A DNA stretch of 64,000 bases, from assembly GCF_008386695.1 (NCBI RefSeq), contig NZ_VUOC01000004.1, positions 2,952,576 to 3,016,575 on the forward strand, in the 5' to 3' direction. Position 1 is the stretch's first letter; the number at the start of each line of letters is the position of its first letter. The position numbers and the translations under genes were made by a program. Source of the DNA: Chitinophaga agrisoli. Its GTDB lineage: Bacteria; Bacteroidota; Bacteroidia; Chitinophagales; Chitinophagaceae. Under the pieces are notes generated by a model. The model saw only the letters and a list, made by a program, of their open reading frames with translations, made no database searches and had not been told where the DNA came from. Of this stretch, positions 34,771-44,092 are shown one piece after another.

Positions 34771-36236
34771 TGCAAGTGTTAAGAGATATACTATACAATG
34801 TTGGCATGCTGGCCGTTCACGGAAATAATGATATTTCTGTGAACGCTCTACGCATTGACTCCCGGGCCGTACAGCCGGGCGATGCTTTTATTGCCGTAAG
34901 GGGCGTGCATACAGATGGGCATAGCTACATTGCCAAAGCCATTGAGTCCGGCGCTACCGCCGTGATCTGCGAAACCCTGCCGGACGAACTGCCGGAACAG
35001 GTATGTTTTGTACAGGTAAACGACAGCACTGCCGCCTGCGGTATTATGGCAGATAATTTCTACAAACACCCCTCCCGCGAGCTGCAGCTGGTGGGCGTTA
35101 CCGGTACCAATGGTAAAACCACCATTGCTACCCTGCTGTTCCGCCTGTTTACCCAGCTGGGGTATAAATGCGGGCTGCTCTCCACCGTACAGAACCAGAT
35201 AGGCGATACCATCGTACCTGCCACTCATACCACGCCGGACGCCATTAGCCTGAACGCGCTGCTGGCGGATATGGTAAAACAGGATTGCGACTATGCCTTT
35301 ATGGAAGTGAGCTCCCACGCCATCCACCAGCAACGGATAGCGGGGTTGAAGTTTGCCGGCGGCATCTTCAGCAATATCACCCATGACCACCTGGATTATC
35401 ACAAGACCTTTGATGAGTACATACGGGTAAAGAAAGCCTTCTTTGACGGGCTGCCCAATACCGCGTTTGCCCTGACCAATATTGACGATAAGCGCGGCAA
35501 TGTAATGCTCCAGAACACCAAAGCCCGTAAAGCCACCTATAGCCTGCGCAGTATGGCGGACTTTAAAGGCAAGATCCTGGAGAACAATCTTACAGGCCTG
35601 ATCATGCAGGTAGCCGAACAGGAAGTGCATTTCCGCCTGATCGGCGAGTTCAACGCCTATAACCTGCTGGCTGTGTATGGCGCCGGCATCCTGCTGGACC
35701 AGGATAAACAAAAGCTGTTGCAGGCGCTCAGTAACCTGCAGGGCGCAGAAGGCCGGTTTGATTATGTGCTGAGCGACCGCCAGCGTATCATGGGTATTAT
35801 AGACTATGCCCATACGCCGGATGCCCTGCTGAATGTGCTGGCCACTATCAAAAACCTGCGCAAAGGCAATGAACAGGTGATCACCGTAGTAGGCTGTGGC
35901 GGTGACCGCGACCGGGCCAAACGTCCGGTAATGGCGCAGGCGGCCACAGAACACAGCGACCGGGTGATCTTTACTTCTGATAACCCGCGTTCCGAAGACC
36001 CGGCAGACATCATCCATGAAATGGAAGCCGGCGTACCGGTACACCAGCGTAAAAAGGTGCTGTCGATCGTGGACCGTAAAGAAGCTATCAAAACCGCCAT
36101 GAGCCTGGCCAACCCGGAAGATATTATCCTGGTGGCCGGTAAAGGGCACGAGAAATATCAAGAAATCAAAGGGGTAAAACATCCCTTCGACGATAAAAGT
36201 GTGCTGCTGGAAATGATGCGGCTCATGGAGAAGTAA
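34770..36236 (+). CDS. murE: UDP-MurNAc-L-Ala-D-Glu:meso-diaminopimelate ligase (MurE)
   Basis: Adds the third amino acid of the peptidoglycan stem peptide in the cytoplasm, using ATP. 488 aa: N-terminal UDP-substrate domain, ATP-binding GVTGTNGKTT (about 107-116), central Mur ligase domain and C-terminal domain. The DNPR motif (SDNPRSEDP, about 404-407) marks specificity for meso-diaminopimelate rather than lysine. ATG overlaps the ftsI stop. No murF gene follows, although it usually does in proteobacterial clusters. Confidence 0.96.
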   Translation: MQVLRDILYNVGMLAVHGNNDISVNALRIDSRAVQPGDAFIAVRGVHTDGHSYIAKAIESGATAVICETLPDELPEQVCFVQVNDSTAACGIMADNFYKHPSRELQLVGVTGTNGKTTIATLLFRLFTQLGYKCGLLSTVQNQIGDTIVPATHTTPDAISLNALLADMVKQDCDYAFMEVSSHAIHQQRIAGLKFAGGIFSNITHDHLDYHKTFDEYIRVKKAFFDGLPNTAFALTNIDDKRGNVMLQNTKARKATYSLRSMADFKGKILENNLTGLIMQVAEQEVHFRLIGEFNAYNLLAVYGAGILLDQDKQKLLQALSNLQGAEGRFDYVLSDRQRIMGIIDYAHTPDALLNVLATIKNLRKGNEQVITVVGCGGDRDRAKRPVMAQAATEHSDRVIFTSDNPRSEDPADIIHEMEAGVPVHQRKKVLSIVDRKEAIKTAMSLANPEDIILVAGKGHEKYQEIKGVKHPFDDKSVLLEMMRLMEK

Positions 36237-36306
36237 ACCTTACGGGTTTATACATACCATGGCCAGACCCATGTTAAATGCTGAATGAACGAGGACTAAC
36301 TAACTT

Positions 36307-37557
36307 ATGCTATATTATTTATTTAACTACCTGAAAAGCGAATTCAATCTCAGCGGCACCGGGATGTTCCAGTACATCACCTTCCGCGTGACCATGGCGC
36401 TGCTGTTATCCCTGGTGATATCGCTGCTGCTGGGTAAGCGTATTGTGCGCTACCTGCAGCGCAAACAGATTGGCGAGGTGATCCGCGAATTAGGCTTACA
36501 GGGAGAGAACACGAAAAAAGGCACGCCTACCATGGGCGGGTTGATCATACTATCCGCTATCCTGATCCCTACCCTGCTGTTTGCCCGGGTAATGAACGTA
36601 TACATCCTGCTGATACTGCTGTGCACCATCTGGCTGGGTATCATCGGTTTTGTGGATGACTATATCAAGGTATTCAAAAAGAATAAGGAAGGACTGGCCG
36701 GTAAATTCAAGGTGCTGGGCCAGGTAGGCCTGGGCCTGATCGTAGGCACTACCCTTTATTTTAACGATAACGTGGTGATCTCCCGCGAGATCATTGGCGC
36801 TAAACCGCTGGCGCCCTATGAAAGGGTGATCAAGGAAACAGAACGTACCACCAAGGACGGGCACCGTTTTGTGGATGTAAAAACGCCTATCACCACCATT
36901 CCCTTTGTAAAAACGCACGAGTTCAATTACTCCAAGCTGTTATCCTGGATACCGGGCGCGGAGAAATTCACTTATATCCTTTATATACTGATCGTGATCA
37001 TCATTATCACGGCAGTATCTAACGGCGCCAACCTCACGGATGGTCTGGATGGATTAGCCACGGGGGTATCGGCGGTCATAGGCATCTGTTTAGGCGTGTT
37101 TGCCTATGTATCTGGTAACATACAGTTTGCGGAGTACCTGAATATCATGTACATCCCCAATCTGGGCGAGCTGTCCATCTTTATTGCCGCCTTTGTAGGA
37201 GCCTGTGTAGGTTTCCTCTGGTACAATGTATACCCCGCGCAGGTGTTCATGGGCGATACGGGCAGTCTGGCGCTGGGCGGTATTATTGCCTCCCTGGCCA
37301 TCATCGTGCGTAAGGAGCTGCTGATCCCCATCTTCTGCGGCGTGTTCCTGGTAGAGAACCTGAGCGTGGTGATACAGGTGAGCTACTTTAAGTATACCAA
37401 AAAGAAGTATGGCGAAGGCCGCCGCATCTTTAAGATGTCGCCCCTGCACCATCACTACCAGAAACTGGGATATCATGAAAGTAAAATAGCGGTGCGCTTC
37501 TGGATCGTAGCCATTATGTGCGCTGTATTCGCCATCGCTACCTTGAAAATGAGATAA
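36307..37557 (+). CDS. mraY: Phospho-MurNAc-pentapeptide transferase (MraY)
   Basis: Integral membrane enzyme moving phospho-MurNAc-pentapeptide from UDP to undecaprenyl phosphate, giving lipid I. 416 aa, longer than the E. coli form (360 aa) because of a Bacteroidota insert around residues 165-215 ([20 protein letters not shown]). Ten or so membrane spans. Conserved motifs: GTPTMGG, the catalytic-region [18 protein letters not shown] and [11 protein letters not shown], and the histidine-rich [11 protein letters not shown]. 3-nt spacing to murD. Confidence 0.96.
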   Translation: MLYYLFNYLKSEFNLSGTGMFQYITFRVTMALLLSLVISLLLGKRIVRYLQRKQIGEVIRELGLQGENTKKGTPTMGGLIILSAILIPTLLFARVMNVYILLILLCTIWLGIIGFVDDYIKVFKKNKEGLAGKFKVLGQVGLGLIVGTTLYFNDNVVISREIIGAKPLAPYERVIKETERTTKDGHRFVDVKTPITTIPFVKTHEFNYSKLLSWIPGAEKFTYILYILIVIIIITAVSNGANLTDGLDGLATGVSAVIGICLGVFAYVSGNIQFAEYLNIMYIPNLGELSIFIAAFVGACVGFLWYNVYPAQVFMGDTGSLALGGIIASLAIIVRKELLIPIFCGVFLVENLSVVIQVSYFKYTKKKYGEGRRIFKMSPLHHHYQKLGYHESKIAVRFWIVAIMCAVFAIATLKMR

Positions 37558-37560
37558 GCA

Positions 37561-38964
37561 TTGAGAACGAACATTACATATGACGCATTAGCTCCGGCTG
37601 CCAGCGCAGGCGGATTTCCCGTCAAACGCAGCCTGGTAGTACTGGGCGCCGGCGAAAGCGGGATAGGCGCGGCCTTGCTGGCAAAACAGCAGGGGTACGA
37701 TGTGTTTGTGTCTGACGGGGGTGTGATCAAAGACATTTACCGGCAGGAGCTGGCCGTAAATAATATTTCCTTTGAAGAAGGCCACCACTCCTGGGATAAG
37801 ATCCTGGGCGCAGACGAGATCGTAAAAAGCCCTGGCATCCCGGAAAAATCAGACCTGATGAAGAAGGTGCGGGAAAAGCAAGTACCGGTGATCTCTGAGA
37901 TCGAACTGGCCTACCGGTTCAGCAAGGACGCCAGGATCATTGCCATTACCGGCAGCAACGGTAAAAGCACTACCACCGCCCTTACCTACCACATCTTTAA
38001 AACGGCCGGTCTTAATGCCGCTATGGTGGGCAACATCGGCATCAGTTATGCCCGGCAGGTAGCTACAGCGCCGGCGGAGTATTACATCATTGAGGTAAGC
38101 AGTTTTCAGCTGGACGATATTACAAGCTTCAAACCGGATGTAGCCATCCTGTTGAACATAACGCCGGATCACCTGGACCGTTATGATTACAAGATGGAAA
38201 ACTATGTGGCTTCCAAGTTCCGGATCGCGATGAACCAGACAAAAGAGGATTATTTCATCTACTGCATGGACGATCCGGAGATCATGAGCCATTTAAGCAA
38301 GCAAACTATTTATTCAACATCAATACCATTTACTATCATGGAACCATTGAAGAAAGAAGGCGGATTTATAGCAAACGATCAGTTGAATATCCAATTAAAT
38401 GATGATCCGGTGATTGTGTCGATCTATGACCTTGCCCTTAAAGGCAAACATAACTTATATAACTCAATGGCAGCGGGAATAGCGGGAAAGACCATGGACA
38501 TACGGAAAGAGAAGATACGCGAAAGCCTCACCTCTTTCAAAAGCCTGGAGCACCGGATGGAGTATGTGACCACCGTGCGCGGCGTAGACTTTATCAATGA
38601 CAGCAAAGCTACCAATGTAAACTCCCTGTGGTTTGCGCTGGAAAGTATGGAGCAGCCGGTGATCCTGATCATGGGCGGCGTAGATAAAGGCAATGATTAT
38701 ACCGCCATCCAGGACCTGGTAAAGGAAAAAGTAAAAGGCATTGTTTGTCTGGGCGTGGATAACCAGCCTATACAGGATGCGCTGACCGCCTTTACGCCCA
38801 ACATGGTGAATACCAGCGCCATGAAAGACGCCGTACAGGAAGCCTTTAAACTGGCCACTAAAGGAGATGTGGTATTGCTCTCCCCTGCCTGCGCCAGCTT
38901 TGACCTGTTTAAGAATTATGAAGACAGGGGCAAGCAGTTTAAGGAAGCCGTGCGGGAACTGTGA
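37561..38964 (+). CDS. murD: UDP-MurNAc-L-alanine:D-glutamate ligase (MurD)
   Basis: Adds D-glutamate to UDP-MurNAc-L-Ala. 467 aa with the Rossmann N-terminal domain (VVLGAGESGIGAALLAKQQG), ATP loop ITGSNGKSTTTAL, substrate residues in LLNITPDHLDRYD and FINDSKATNVNSLWFALE, and the C-terminal SPACASFDLFKNYEDRG. The start is TTG, 3 nt after the mraY stop; it adds about 20 residues before the usual MurD start, but no closer start codon exists. Its stop is followed directly by octamer repeats. Confidence 0.95.
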   Translation: MRTNITYDALAPAASAGGFPVKRSLVVLGAGESGIGAALLAKQQGYDVFVSDGGVIKDIYRQELAVNNISFEEGHHSWDKILGADEIVKSPGIPEKSDLMKKVREKQVPVISEIELAYRFSKDARIIAITGSNGKSTTTALTYHIFKTAGLNAAMVGNIGISYARQVATAPAEYYIIEVSSFQLDDITSFKPDVAILLNITPDHLDRYDYKMENYVASKFRIAMNQTKEDYFIYCMDDPEIMSHLSKQTIYSTSIPFTIMEPLKKEGGFIANDQLNIQLNDDPVIVSIYDLALKGKHNLYNSMAAGIAGKTMDIRKEKIRESLTSFKSLEHRMEYVTTVRGVDFINDSKATNVNSLWFALESMEQPVILIMGGVDKGNDYTAIQDLVKEKVKGIVCLGVDNQPIQDALTAFTPNMVNTSAMKDAVQEAFKLATKGDVVLLSPACASFDLFKNYEDRGKQFKEAVREL

Positions 38965-39000
38965 TAATGTGCAGATATGCTGATATGCTGATGTGCAAAC
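38965..39000. repeat. Octamer array between murD and ftsW
   Basis: TAATGTGC starts right after the TGA stop of murD, followed by ATATGCTG, ATATGCTG and ATGTGCAA units at 8-nt spacing. No opposing arm is obvious. Confidence 0.65.
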
Positions 39001-39041
39001 GAAATGCGGCGATGAATCAGCATTATGATCAAACATGAATT

Positions 39042-40262
39042 ATGAGTGACTTTCTATATAGGACCAAAGGTGACAAAGTGATATGGACGATCGTGATCTT
39101 CCTGTCAGTGGTGAGCTTATTAGCGGTGTATAGCGCTACGGGGTCGCTTGCCTATAGGGAAAGGGGCGGCCATACGGAGTATTACCTGCTGAAACAGCTG
39201 ATGGTATTGGTACTGGGCTTGCTGATCATCTACTTTGCCCACCGGGTGAATTACACTATCTATTCCCGGGTGGCGCAGATTGGGTTCCTGATCTCCATAC
39301 CCCTGCTGGTATACACGCTGGCGTTTGGTTCCCATATAAATGAGGCCAGCCGCTGGATAAGGCTGCCTATCATCAACCTTACGTTCCAGACATCGGATGT
39401 GGCCAAACTGGCCATCTTCATGTATGTAAGCCGGCAGCTGTCCAAGAAACAGCACGTGATCAACGATCTGAAGAAGGGGTTCCTGCCCATTATTATACCG
39501 GTAGGCGTTATCTGTGTGCTGATCATGCCGGCCAATATGAGTACGGCCCTGCTGCTGGGCGCCAGCTGTATGATCCTGTGTTTTATTGGCCGTGTGCCGG
39601 TGAAATTCCTGGTCTCTATGGTGGTCCTGAGCCTGGCTACGATACTGCTGATCATTATGTTAGCGCAGATCTTTGGATTCAAGATGCGTACGGAAACCTG
39701 GGGCAAAAGGATCGAGCATTTCTTCAATAAGGATGATGCAGAAACGCCTTACCAGGTGCAGCAGGCTAATATCGCCATTGCCGGCGGAGGCTTGCTGGGC
39801 AAGGGTCCGGGCAATAGCACGCAGCGGAATTTTCTGCCGCACGCTTATTCTGACTATATATTCGCAACAATTATAGAAGAGTATGGTATCTTTGGCGCCT
39901 TTTTGATCCTGACGGCATACATGATCCTGCTGTTGCGATGTATCCGCATCTACCGGAAATGCCCCTACGCATTTGGCGCATTCCTGGCGGTGGGGCTCAG
40001 CGTAACACTGGTCATACAGGCCCTGACCAATATGGCGGTAAACGTGGGCGTGTTCCCGGTTACCGGCGTTACGCTGCCCATGGTAAGTATGGGCGGCTCT
40101 TCTGTGATCTTTACCAGTCTTGCCATTGGTATTATACTAAGCGTGGCCCGTAACGTGGAAGAGATGGAAGGTAAACAGGCAGAAAAGGAAAGGATCGCAA
40201 AAGCCATGGCGGCGGGTGAATATTATGGTGATGAGGAGGAAGAGGAAGAAGAGGAGGAATAA
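39042..40262 (+). CDS. ftsW: Septal peptidoglycan polymerase FtsW
   Basis: SEDS-family glycosyltransferase that polymerises lipid II at the septum with FtsI. 406 aa with about ten membrane spans. Family motifs: NEASRWIRLP after the third span, TPYQVQQANIAIAGGGLLGKGPGNS (about 233-257) in the large periplasmic loop, HAYSDYIFATIIEEYG and the C-terminal GVTLPMVSMGGSS. The C-terminus ends in a run of nine glutamates after YYGDE, a very acidic cytoplasmic tail. The stop abuts octamer repeats. Confidence 0.95.
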   Translation: MSDFLYRTKGDKVIWTIVIFLSVVSLLAVYSATGSLAYRERGGHTEYYLLKQLMVLVLGLLIIYFAHRVNYTIYSRVAQIGFLISIPLLVYTLAFGSHINEASRWIRLPIINLTFQTSDVAKLAIFMYVSRQLSKKQHVINDLKKGFLPIIIPVGVICVLIMPANMSTALLLGASCMILCFIGRVPVKFLVSMVVLSLATILLIIMLAQIFGFKMRTETWGKRIEHFFNKDDAETPYQVQQANIAIAGGGLLGKGPGNSTQRNFLPHAYSDYIFATIIEEYGIFGAFLILTAYMILLLRCIRIYRKCPYAFGAFLAVGLSVTLVIQALTNMAVNVGVFPVTGVTLPMVSMGGSSVIFTSLAIGIILSVARNVEEMEGKQAEKERIAKAMAAGEYYGDEEEEEEEEE

Positions 40263-40304
40263 TGTGCTGATGTGCAAATATGCTAATGTGCTAATGTGCT
40301 AATG
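40260..40304. repeat. Octamer array between ftsW and murG
   Basis: Five to six units (TGTGCTGA, TGTGCAAA, TATGCTAA, then three TGTGCTAA copies) begin at the ftsW TAA stop. The rest of the gap to murG contains T-rich TTTTTTACTT repeats near 40380-40404. Confidence 0.7.
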
Positions 40305-40406
40305 AAAATGCAGCGGATGATAGGGTAATGTGATGATTGAAAATATAATAGCAGCGCATGCAAACAACGATAGGTTTTAATTTTTTACTTATAATTTTTT
40401 ACTTCA

Positions 40407-41501
40407 ATGCAGCATAAAGTGATCATAGCAGGTGGCGGTACCGGAGGACATATCTTCCCGGCGATAGCCATTGCCAATGCGTTGAAGAAGATAGCGCCGG
40501 AGATCGAGATCCTGTTTGTGGGAGCCAGGGGTAAGATGGAGATGGAGAAGGTGCCGCAAGCGGGATATAAGATAGAGGGACTGGATATTGCGGCCTTTAA
40601 CCGCAGCAATATGCTCAAAAACCTGACGCTGCCTTTTAAGATCATCAAAAGTTTAAATCAGGCAAGCAGTATAATCAAACGCTTCCAACCCAATGCAGTG
40701 GTTGGCGTTGGTGGTTACGCCAGCTTCCCTATGTTGTGGAAAGCGCAACGTAAAGGCATCCCCACCCTGATACAGGAGCAGAATTCCTTTGCGGGCAAAG
40801 CCAACAAGCAATTGGGCCGGCGGGCCAACAGGATCTGTGTGGCTTATGATGGCATGGAAAAGTTTTTCCCCTCCGATAAGCTGATCCTTACCGGTAACCC
40901 GGTAAGAAGCAGTATCACACAATCTGCGGTGACCCGCCAGGAAGCGTTGATGCATTTTGGCCTGCAGGACGGAAAGAAAACGGTATTTGCCTTTGGGGGC
41001 AGCCTGGGGGCTAAATCCATCAGCGAAGCCCTGCGTAATATACTGCCGCAGTTCGTGGAAAAGGATGTGCAGCTGATCTGGCAAACCGGCAAGCTGTATC
41101 ATGATACCGCCAAAGCCGCTGCCGTTCCTTATGCTTCGCATGTGAAGGTGTTTGATTTCATCAACCTGATGGACTTTGCCTACAAAGCCTCAGATGTGGT
41201 GATCTCCCGCGCGGGCGCCATGACCATTGCGGAAGAATGCCTGGTAAAGAAGCCGGTGATCTTTGTGCCCTACCCTTATGCGGCAGAAGACCACCAGACC
41301 TTTAACGCACAGGCCCTGGTAAGTAAAAAAGCCGGCCTGCTGATCAAAGACAGCGAAGTAGGTAAAGAGCTGGGCACTACCCTCTTTAGCCTGCTGCAGA
41401 ATAAAGCGCTTATTGACCAGCTGGAGCAGAATATAGAGAAGCTGGGCAATAGCAATGCGGATATGGTGATAGCGAAGGAAGTGGTGAAACTGATGGGTTG
41501 A
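40407..41501 (+). CDS. murG: UDP-GlcNAc:lipid I N-acetylglucosaminyltransferase (MurG)
   Basis: Peripheral membrane GT-B glycosyltransferase that makes lipid II from lipid I. 364 aa. N-terminal glycine loop IAGGGTGGHIFPAIAIA, GVGGYASFP, EQNSFAGKANK, and in the C-terminal nucleotide-binding domain FGGSLGAKSIS, RAGAMTIAEECLVKKPVIFVPYPYAAEDHQ. An ATG start follows a T-rich TTTACTT element by a few bases. The TGA stop lies in an octamer unit. Confidence 0.96.
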   Translation: MQHKVIIAGGGTGGHIFPAIAIANALKKIAPEIEILFVGARGKMEMEKVPQAGYKIEGLDIAAFNRSNMLKNLTLPFKIIKSLNQASSIIKRFQPNAVVGVGGYASFPMLWKAQRKGIPTLIQEQNSFAGKANKQLGRRANRICVAYDGMEKFFPSDKLILTGNPVRSSITQSAVTRQEALMHFGLQDGKKTVFAFGGSLGAKSISEALRNILPQFVEKDVQLIWQTGKLYHDTAKAAAVPYASHVKVFDFINLMDFAYKASDVVISRAGAMTIAEECLVKKPVIFVPYPYAAEDHQTFNAQALVSKKAGLLIKDSEVGKELGTTLFSLLQNKALIDQLEQNIEKLGNSNADMVIAKEVVKLMG

Positions 41502-41577
41502 TGTGCAAATGTGCAGATTGGCAGATGGAGGCAGATGGCAGTTTTTAATTTTTACTTTTTGACTTTTTACTTGGGAA
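41499..41577. repeat. Octamer units and T-rich repeat between murG and murC
   Basis: TGATGTGC at the murG stop and further TGTGC copies, then GCAGATGG repeats, then three TTTTTACT-like units (about 41540-41572) ending directly before the murC ATG. A similar T-rich element precedes murG. Confidence 0.6.
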
Positions 41578-41578
41578 A

Positions 41579-42955
41579 ATGGATCTGAACAACATACAAA
41601 GGGTTTATTTCATTGGGATTGGCGGCATAGGCATGAGCGCTATTGCCCGGTATTTTAATGAAAATGGTGTAACGGTGAGCGGTTACGACCGCACCTCCAC
41701 TGTGCTCACCCGTCAGCTGGAAGCAGAAGGTATGCAGATCCATTACACGGACGATATAAACCTGCTAGACCCGCAGGCCAGCCTGGTGGTGTATACGCCG
41801 GCCATTCCCGCCCTGCACACAGAGCTGAAATGGTACCGCGAAAAAGGATATGAAGTGGTAAAACGCAGCGATGTGCTGCAGGAGATCACCCGCGAGCTGT
41901 TTGCCATTACGGTGGCCGGCACCCATGGAAAAACTACCATCTCCACCATGATAGCGCATATCCTGCGGCACAGCGGTTATGGATGTAATGCCTTCCTGGG
42001 TGGCATCAGCGTAAACTACGACCGTAATTTCTGGAGCAGCGATAAACGTGTGGCAGTGATAGAGGCAGATGAATATGACCGCTCTTTCCTGAAATTAAGC
42101 CCGGATATAGCCGTGCTGACCGCCATGGACCCGGACCACCTGGATATTTACGGCACAGAGCAGGACATGCAGGAGGCCTTTATCCAGTACACAAAGAATA
42201 TTAAGCCTAACGGCACGTTAATAGCGAGAGAGGGCCTGCAACGCGCGGCAGACCTGCAGGGCAGCAATCAGCTCACTTACAGCCTGCAAAGTTTTACCGC
42301 CAACGCGTATGCTGCTAATATCCGCATACAACAGGGTGGTTACCAGTACGATGTAGTGCAGCAGAACTGGCGCCTGGATAATGTAACGCTGCCTATTGGC
42401 GGCCTGCATAATATAGAGAACAGCGTGGCCGCCATTACCGTGGCGCAGCTGCTGGGCATCAGCGAGGAGGCCATCAAAGCAGCTGTGGCAGATTTTAAAG
42501 GCATACGCCGCCGGTTCGAATATGTGATCAACAATGATTACCAGGTGTTTATAGATGACTATGCGCATCACCCGGAAGAGCTGCGCGCGCTGATCAGCAG
42601 CGCCCGTAACCTGTTCCCGGATAAACAGTGCACCGTAGTATTTCAGCCGCACCTGTATAGCCGCACCCGCGATCTGGCGGATGGGTTTGCGGAAAGCCTG
42701 GCCCTGGCAGATGAGGTGATCCTGCTGCCTATTTACCCGGCCCGCGAGCTGCCCATTGAAGGGGTGACCAGCGAGCTGATAGCCGGCAAGATCAAGGATA
42801 AGCCCGTGCGGATCCTGCAGCAGGAAGAAGTGCTGGACTGGCTCAAGGGCAACAGCGCCCCTCTCTTCATCACCGCCGGCGCAGGCGATATAGACCTGAT
42901 GAAGGAACCTGCCAGGACCATCCTGGAAGGAAAGAAAGTAACAACAGCAGAATAA
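41579..42955 (+). CDS. murC: UDP-MurNAc:L-alanine ligase (MurC)
   Basis: Adds the first amino acid of the stem peptide. 458 aa with the NAD-like N-terminal loop IGIGGIGMSAIARYF, ATP loop TVAGTHGKTTISTMI, the EADEYDRSFL motif, MDPDHLDIYG and the C-terminal IDDYAHHPEELRALI (substrate and metal binding). ATG start. Order murG-murC-ftsQ-ftsA-ftsZ is the usual Bacteroidota arrangement; ddl, often between murC and ftsQ elsewhere, is absent. Confidence 0.96.
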   Translation: MDLNNIQRVYFIGIGGIGMSAIARYFNENGVTVSGYDRTSTVLTRQLEAEGMQIHYTDDINLLDPQASLVVYTPAIPALHTELKWYREKGYEVVKRSDVLQEITRELFAITVAGTHGKTTISTMIAHILRHSGYGCNAFLGGISVNYDRNFWSSDKRVAVIEADEYDRSFLKLSPDIAVLTAMDPDHLDIYGTEQDMQEAFIQYTKNIKPNGTLIAREGLQRAADLQGSNQLTYSLQSFTANAYAANIRIQQGGYQYDVVQQNWRLDNVTLPIGGLHNIENSVAAITVAQLLGISEEAIKAAVADFKGIRRRFEYVINNDYQVFIDDYAHHPEELRALISSARNLFPDKQCTVVFQPHLYSRTRDLADGFAESLALADEVILLPIYPARELPIEGVTSELIAGKIKDKPVRILQQEEVLDWLKGNSAPLFITAGAGDIDLMKEPARTILEGKKVTTAE

Positions 42956-42959
42956 AACA

Positions 42960-42989
42960 CTGAAAGACAGTCCGCAGGGCTACTTTCAG
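42960..42989 (+). other. Hairpin in the murC-ftsQ gap
   Basis: Outer stem CTGAAAG/CTTTCAG and inner stem AGTCC/GGGCT (one G-U pair) around a short loop. No T tract follows, so it is probably not a terminator; it may shape the leader of ftsQ, which uses a GTG start 30 nt downstream. Confidence 0.45.
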
Positions 42990-43018
42990 CTATTGATAAC
43001 AGATTAAAAACAAGGACA

Positions 43019-44092
43019 GTGCAGCCACGTACCCGCAAAGCATTAAAACGTATGGGAACCGCGATTTTGTGGATGGCGGTACTGACGGGCTTTGTGATAC
43101 TGGTGGTATCTGCCTCCAATTTTAAGGAGACAGCCCCCTGCAACGGCATCGTGGTAAAACTATCCGGCAGCGATGATAATTTCTTCATTGGAGAAAAAGA
43201 TATCAAAGCGCTGATAGCCAGGAACAAGGACCTGAACCCCATAGGCAAGCCAGTAAGCGCCATCAATATGGCCGGCCTGGAGCAGATGGTGGCGCAGGAT
43301 CCCTGGGTTAAGCAGGCAGACCTGTTCATTGATAACCAGCACCGTTTGAACATTAAGGTAACACAGCGGGAACCGGTGGCACGGGTATTTACCGTTACCG
43401 GCAACAGCTTTTACCTGGATGCAGACCGTGATCGTATACCGGTATCCGAGCGTTATACCGCCCGGGTGCCGGTATTTACAGGGTTTCCTACAGACGCGCC
43501 GCAGCTGCAGCAGGCAGATAGTGCGCTGACTGCCGGGATCGTGGATCTGAGCCGTTACGTACTGAGCGATCCTTTCTGGATGGCGCAGGTAGAACAGGTG
43601 AACATCACCGGCGACCGTAAGTTCGAGATCACGCCCAAACTGGGTGATCATATCATAGACTTTGGAGAAGGCGTAGATATAGAGAAGAAGTTTGGCAAGC
43701 TGATGGCCTTTTACAAAGAGGGTTTGAGCCGGGTAGGCTGGAACAACTATACCCGCATTAACGTGGCGTTTGAAAATGAGGTAGTATGTACCCGTAAAGA
43801 TGGTACTCCCCCGCCAAAACCCATTCCACCGCATATTGACAGTGTGGATGTGGATATGGCGGGAACAGGCGATACAGCAGTAGTGGCTAATCCCGCAAAG
43901 GAAACGCCTTCCCATACTGATAAAAGAACGGAAAAGCCGGCGGCGAAACCGGCTCCGAAAAAAGACGTAAAGCCTGTAGCAAAGAAACAAACAGCAAAAC
44001 CGCAGGACAAAAAACCGCAACGGACACCGAAGGCGGTTTATAAACCAGCGGAAAGATCAGTAAACACAACAAAAAAACATAGAACGCCATGA
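43019..44092 (+). CDS. ftsQ: Cell division protein FtsQ
   Basis: Bitopic divisome protein linking FtsL/FtsB to the division site. 357 aa: short basic cytoplasmic start, membrane span (about 13-33), POTRA-like domain (about 45-120) and beta domain (to about 245). The C-terminal 85 residues are Pro/Lys/Ala-rich and probably disordered, a lineage-specific extension. The start is GTG; the next in-frame ATG (12 codons on) would cut into the basic N-terminal segment just before the span. The ATGA overlap with ftsA (4 nt) suggests coupling. Confidence 0.9.
   Translation: MQPRTRKALKRMGTAILWMAVLTGFVILVVSASNFKETAPCNGIVVKLSGSDDNFFIGEKDIKALIARNKDLNPIGKPVSAINMAGLEQMVAQDPWVKQADLFIDNQHRLNIKVTQREPVARVFTVTGNSFYLDADRDRIPVSERYTARVPVFTGFPTDAPQLQQADSALTAGIVDLSRYVLSDPFWMAQVEQVNITGDRKFEITPKLGDHIIDFGEGVDIEKKFGKLMAFYKEGLSRVGWNNYTRINVAFENEVVCTRKDGTPPPKPIPPHIDSVDVDMAGTGDTAVVANPAKETPSHTDKRTEKPAAKPAPKKDVKPVAKKQTAKPQDKKPQRTPKAVYKPAERSVNTTKKHRTP

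Noticed and set aside
40260-40304. CRISPR-like array
   Set aside because: 8-nt units without spacers of constant length, no cas genes; these are simple tandem repeats.
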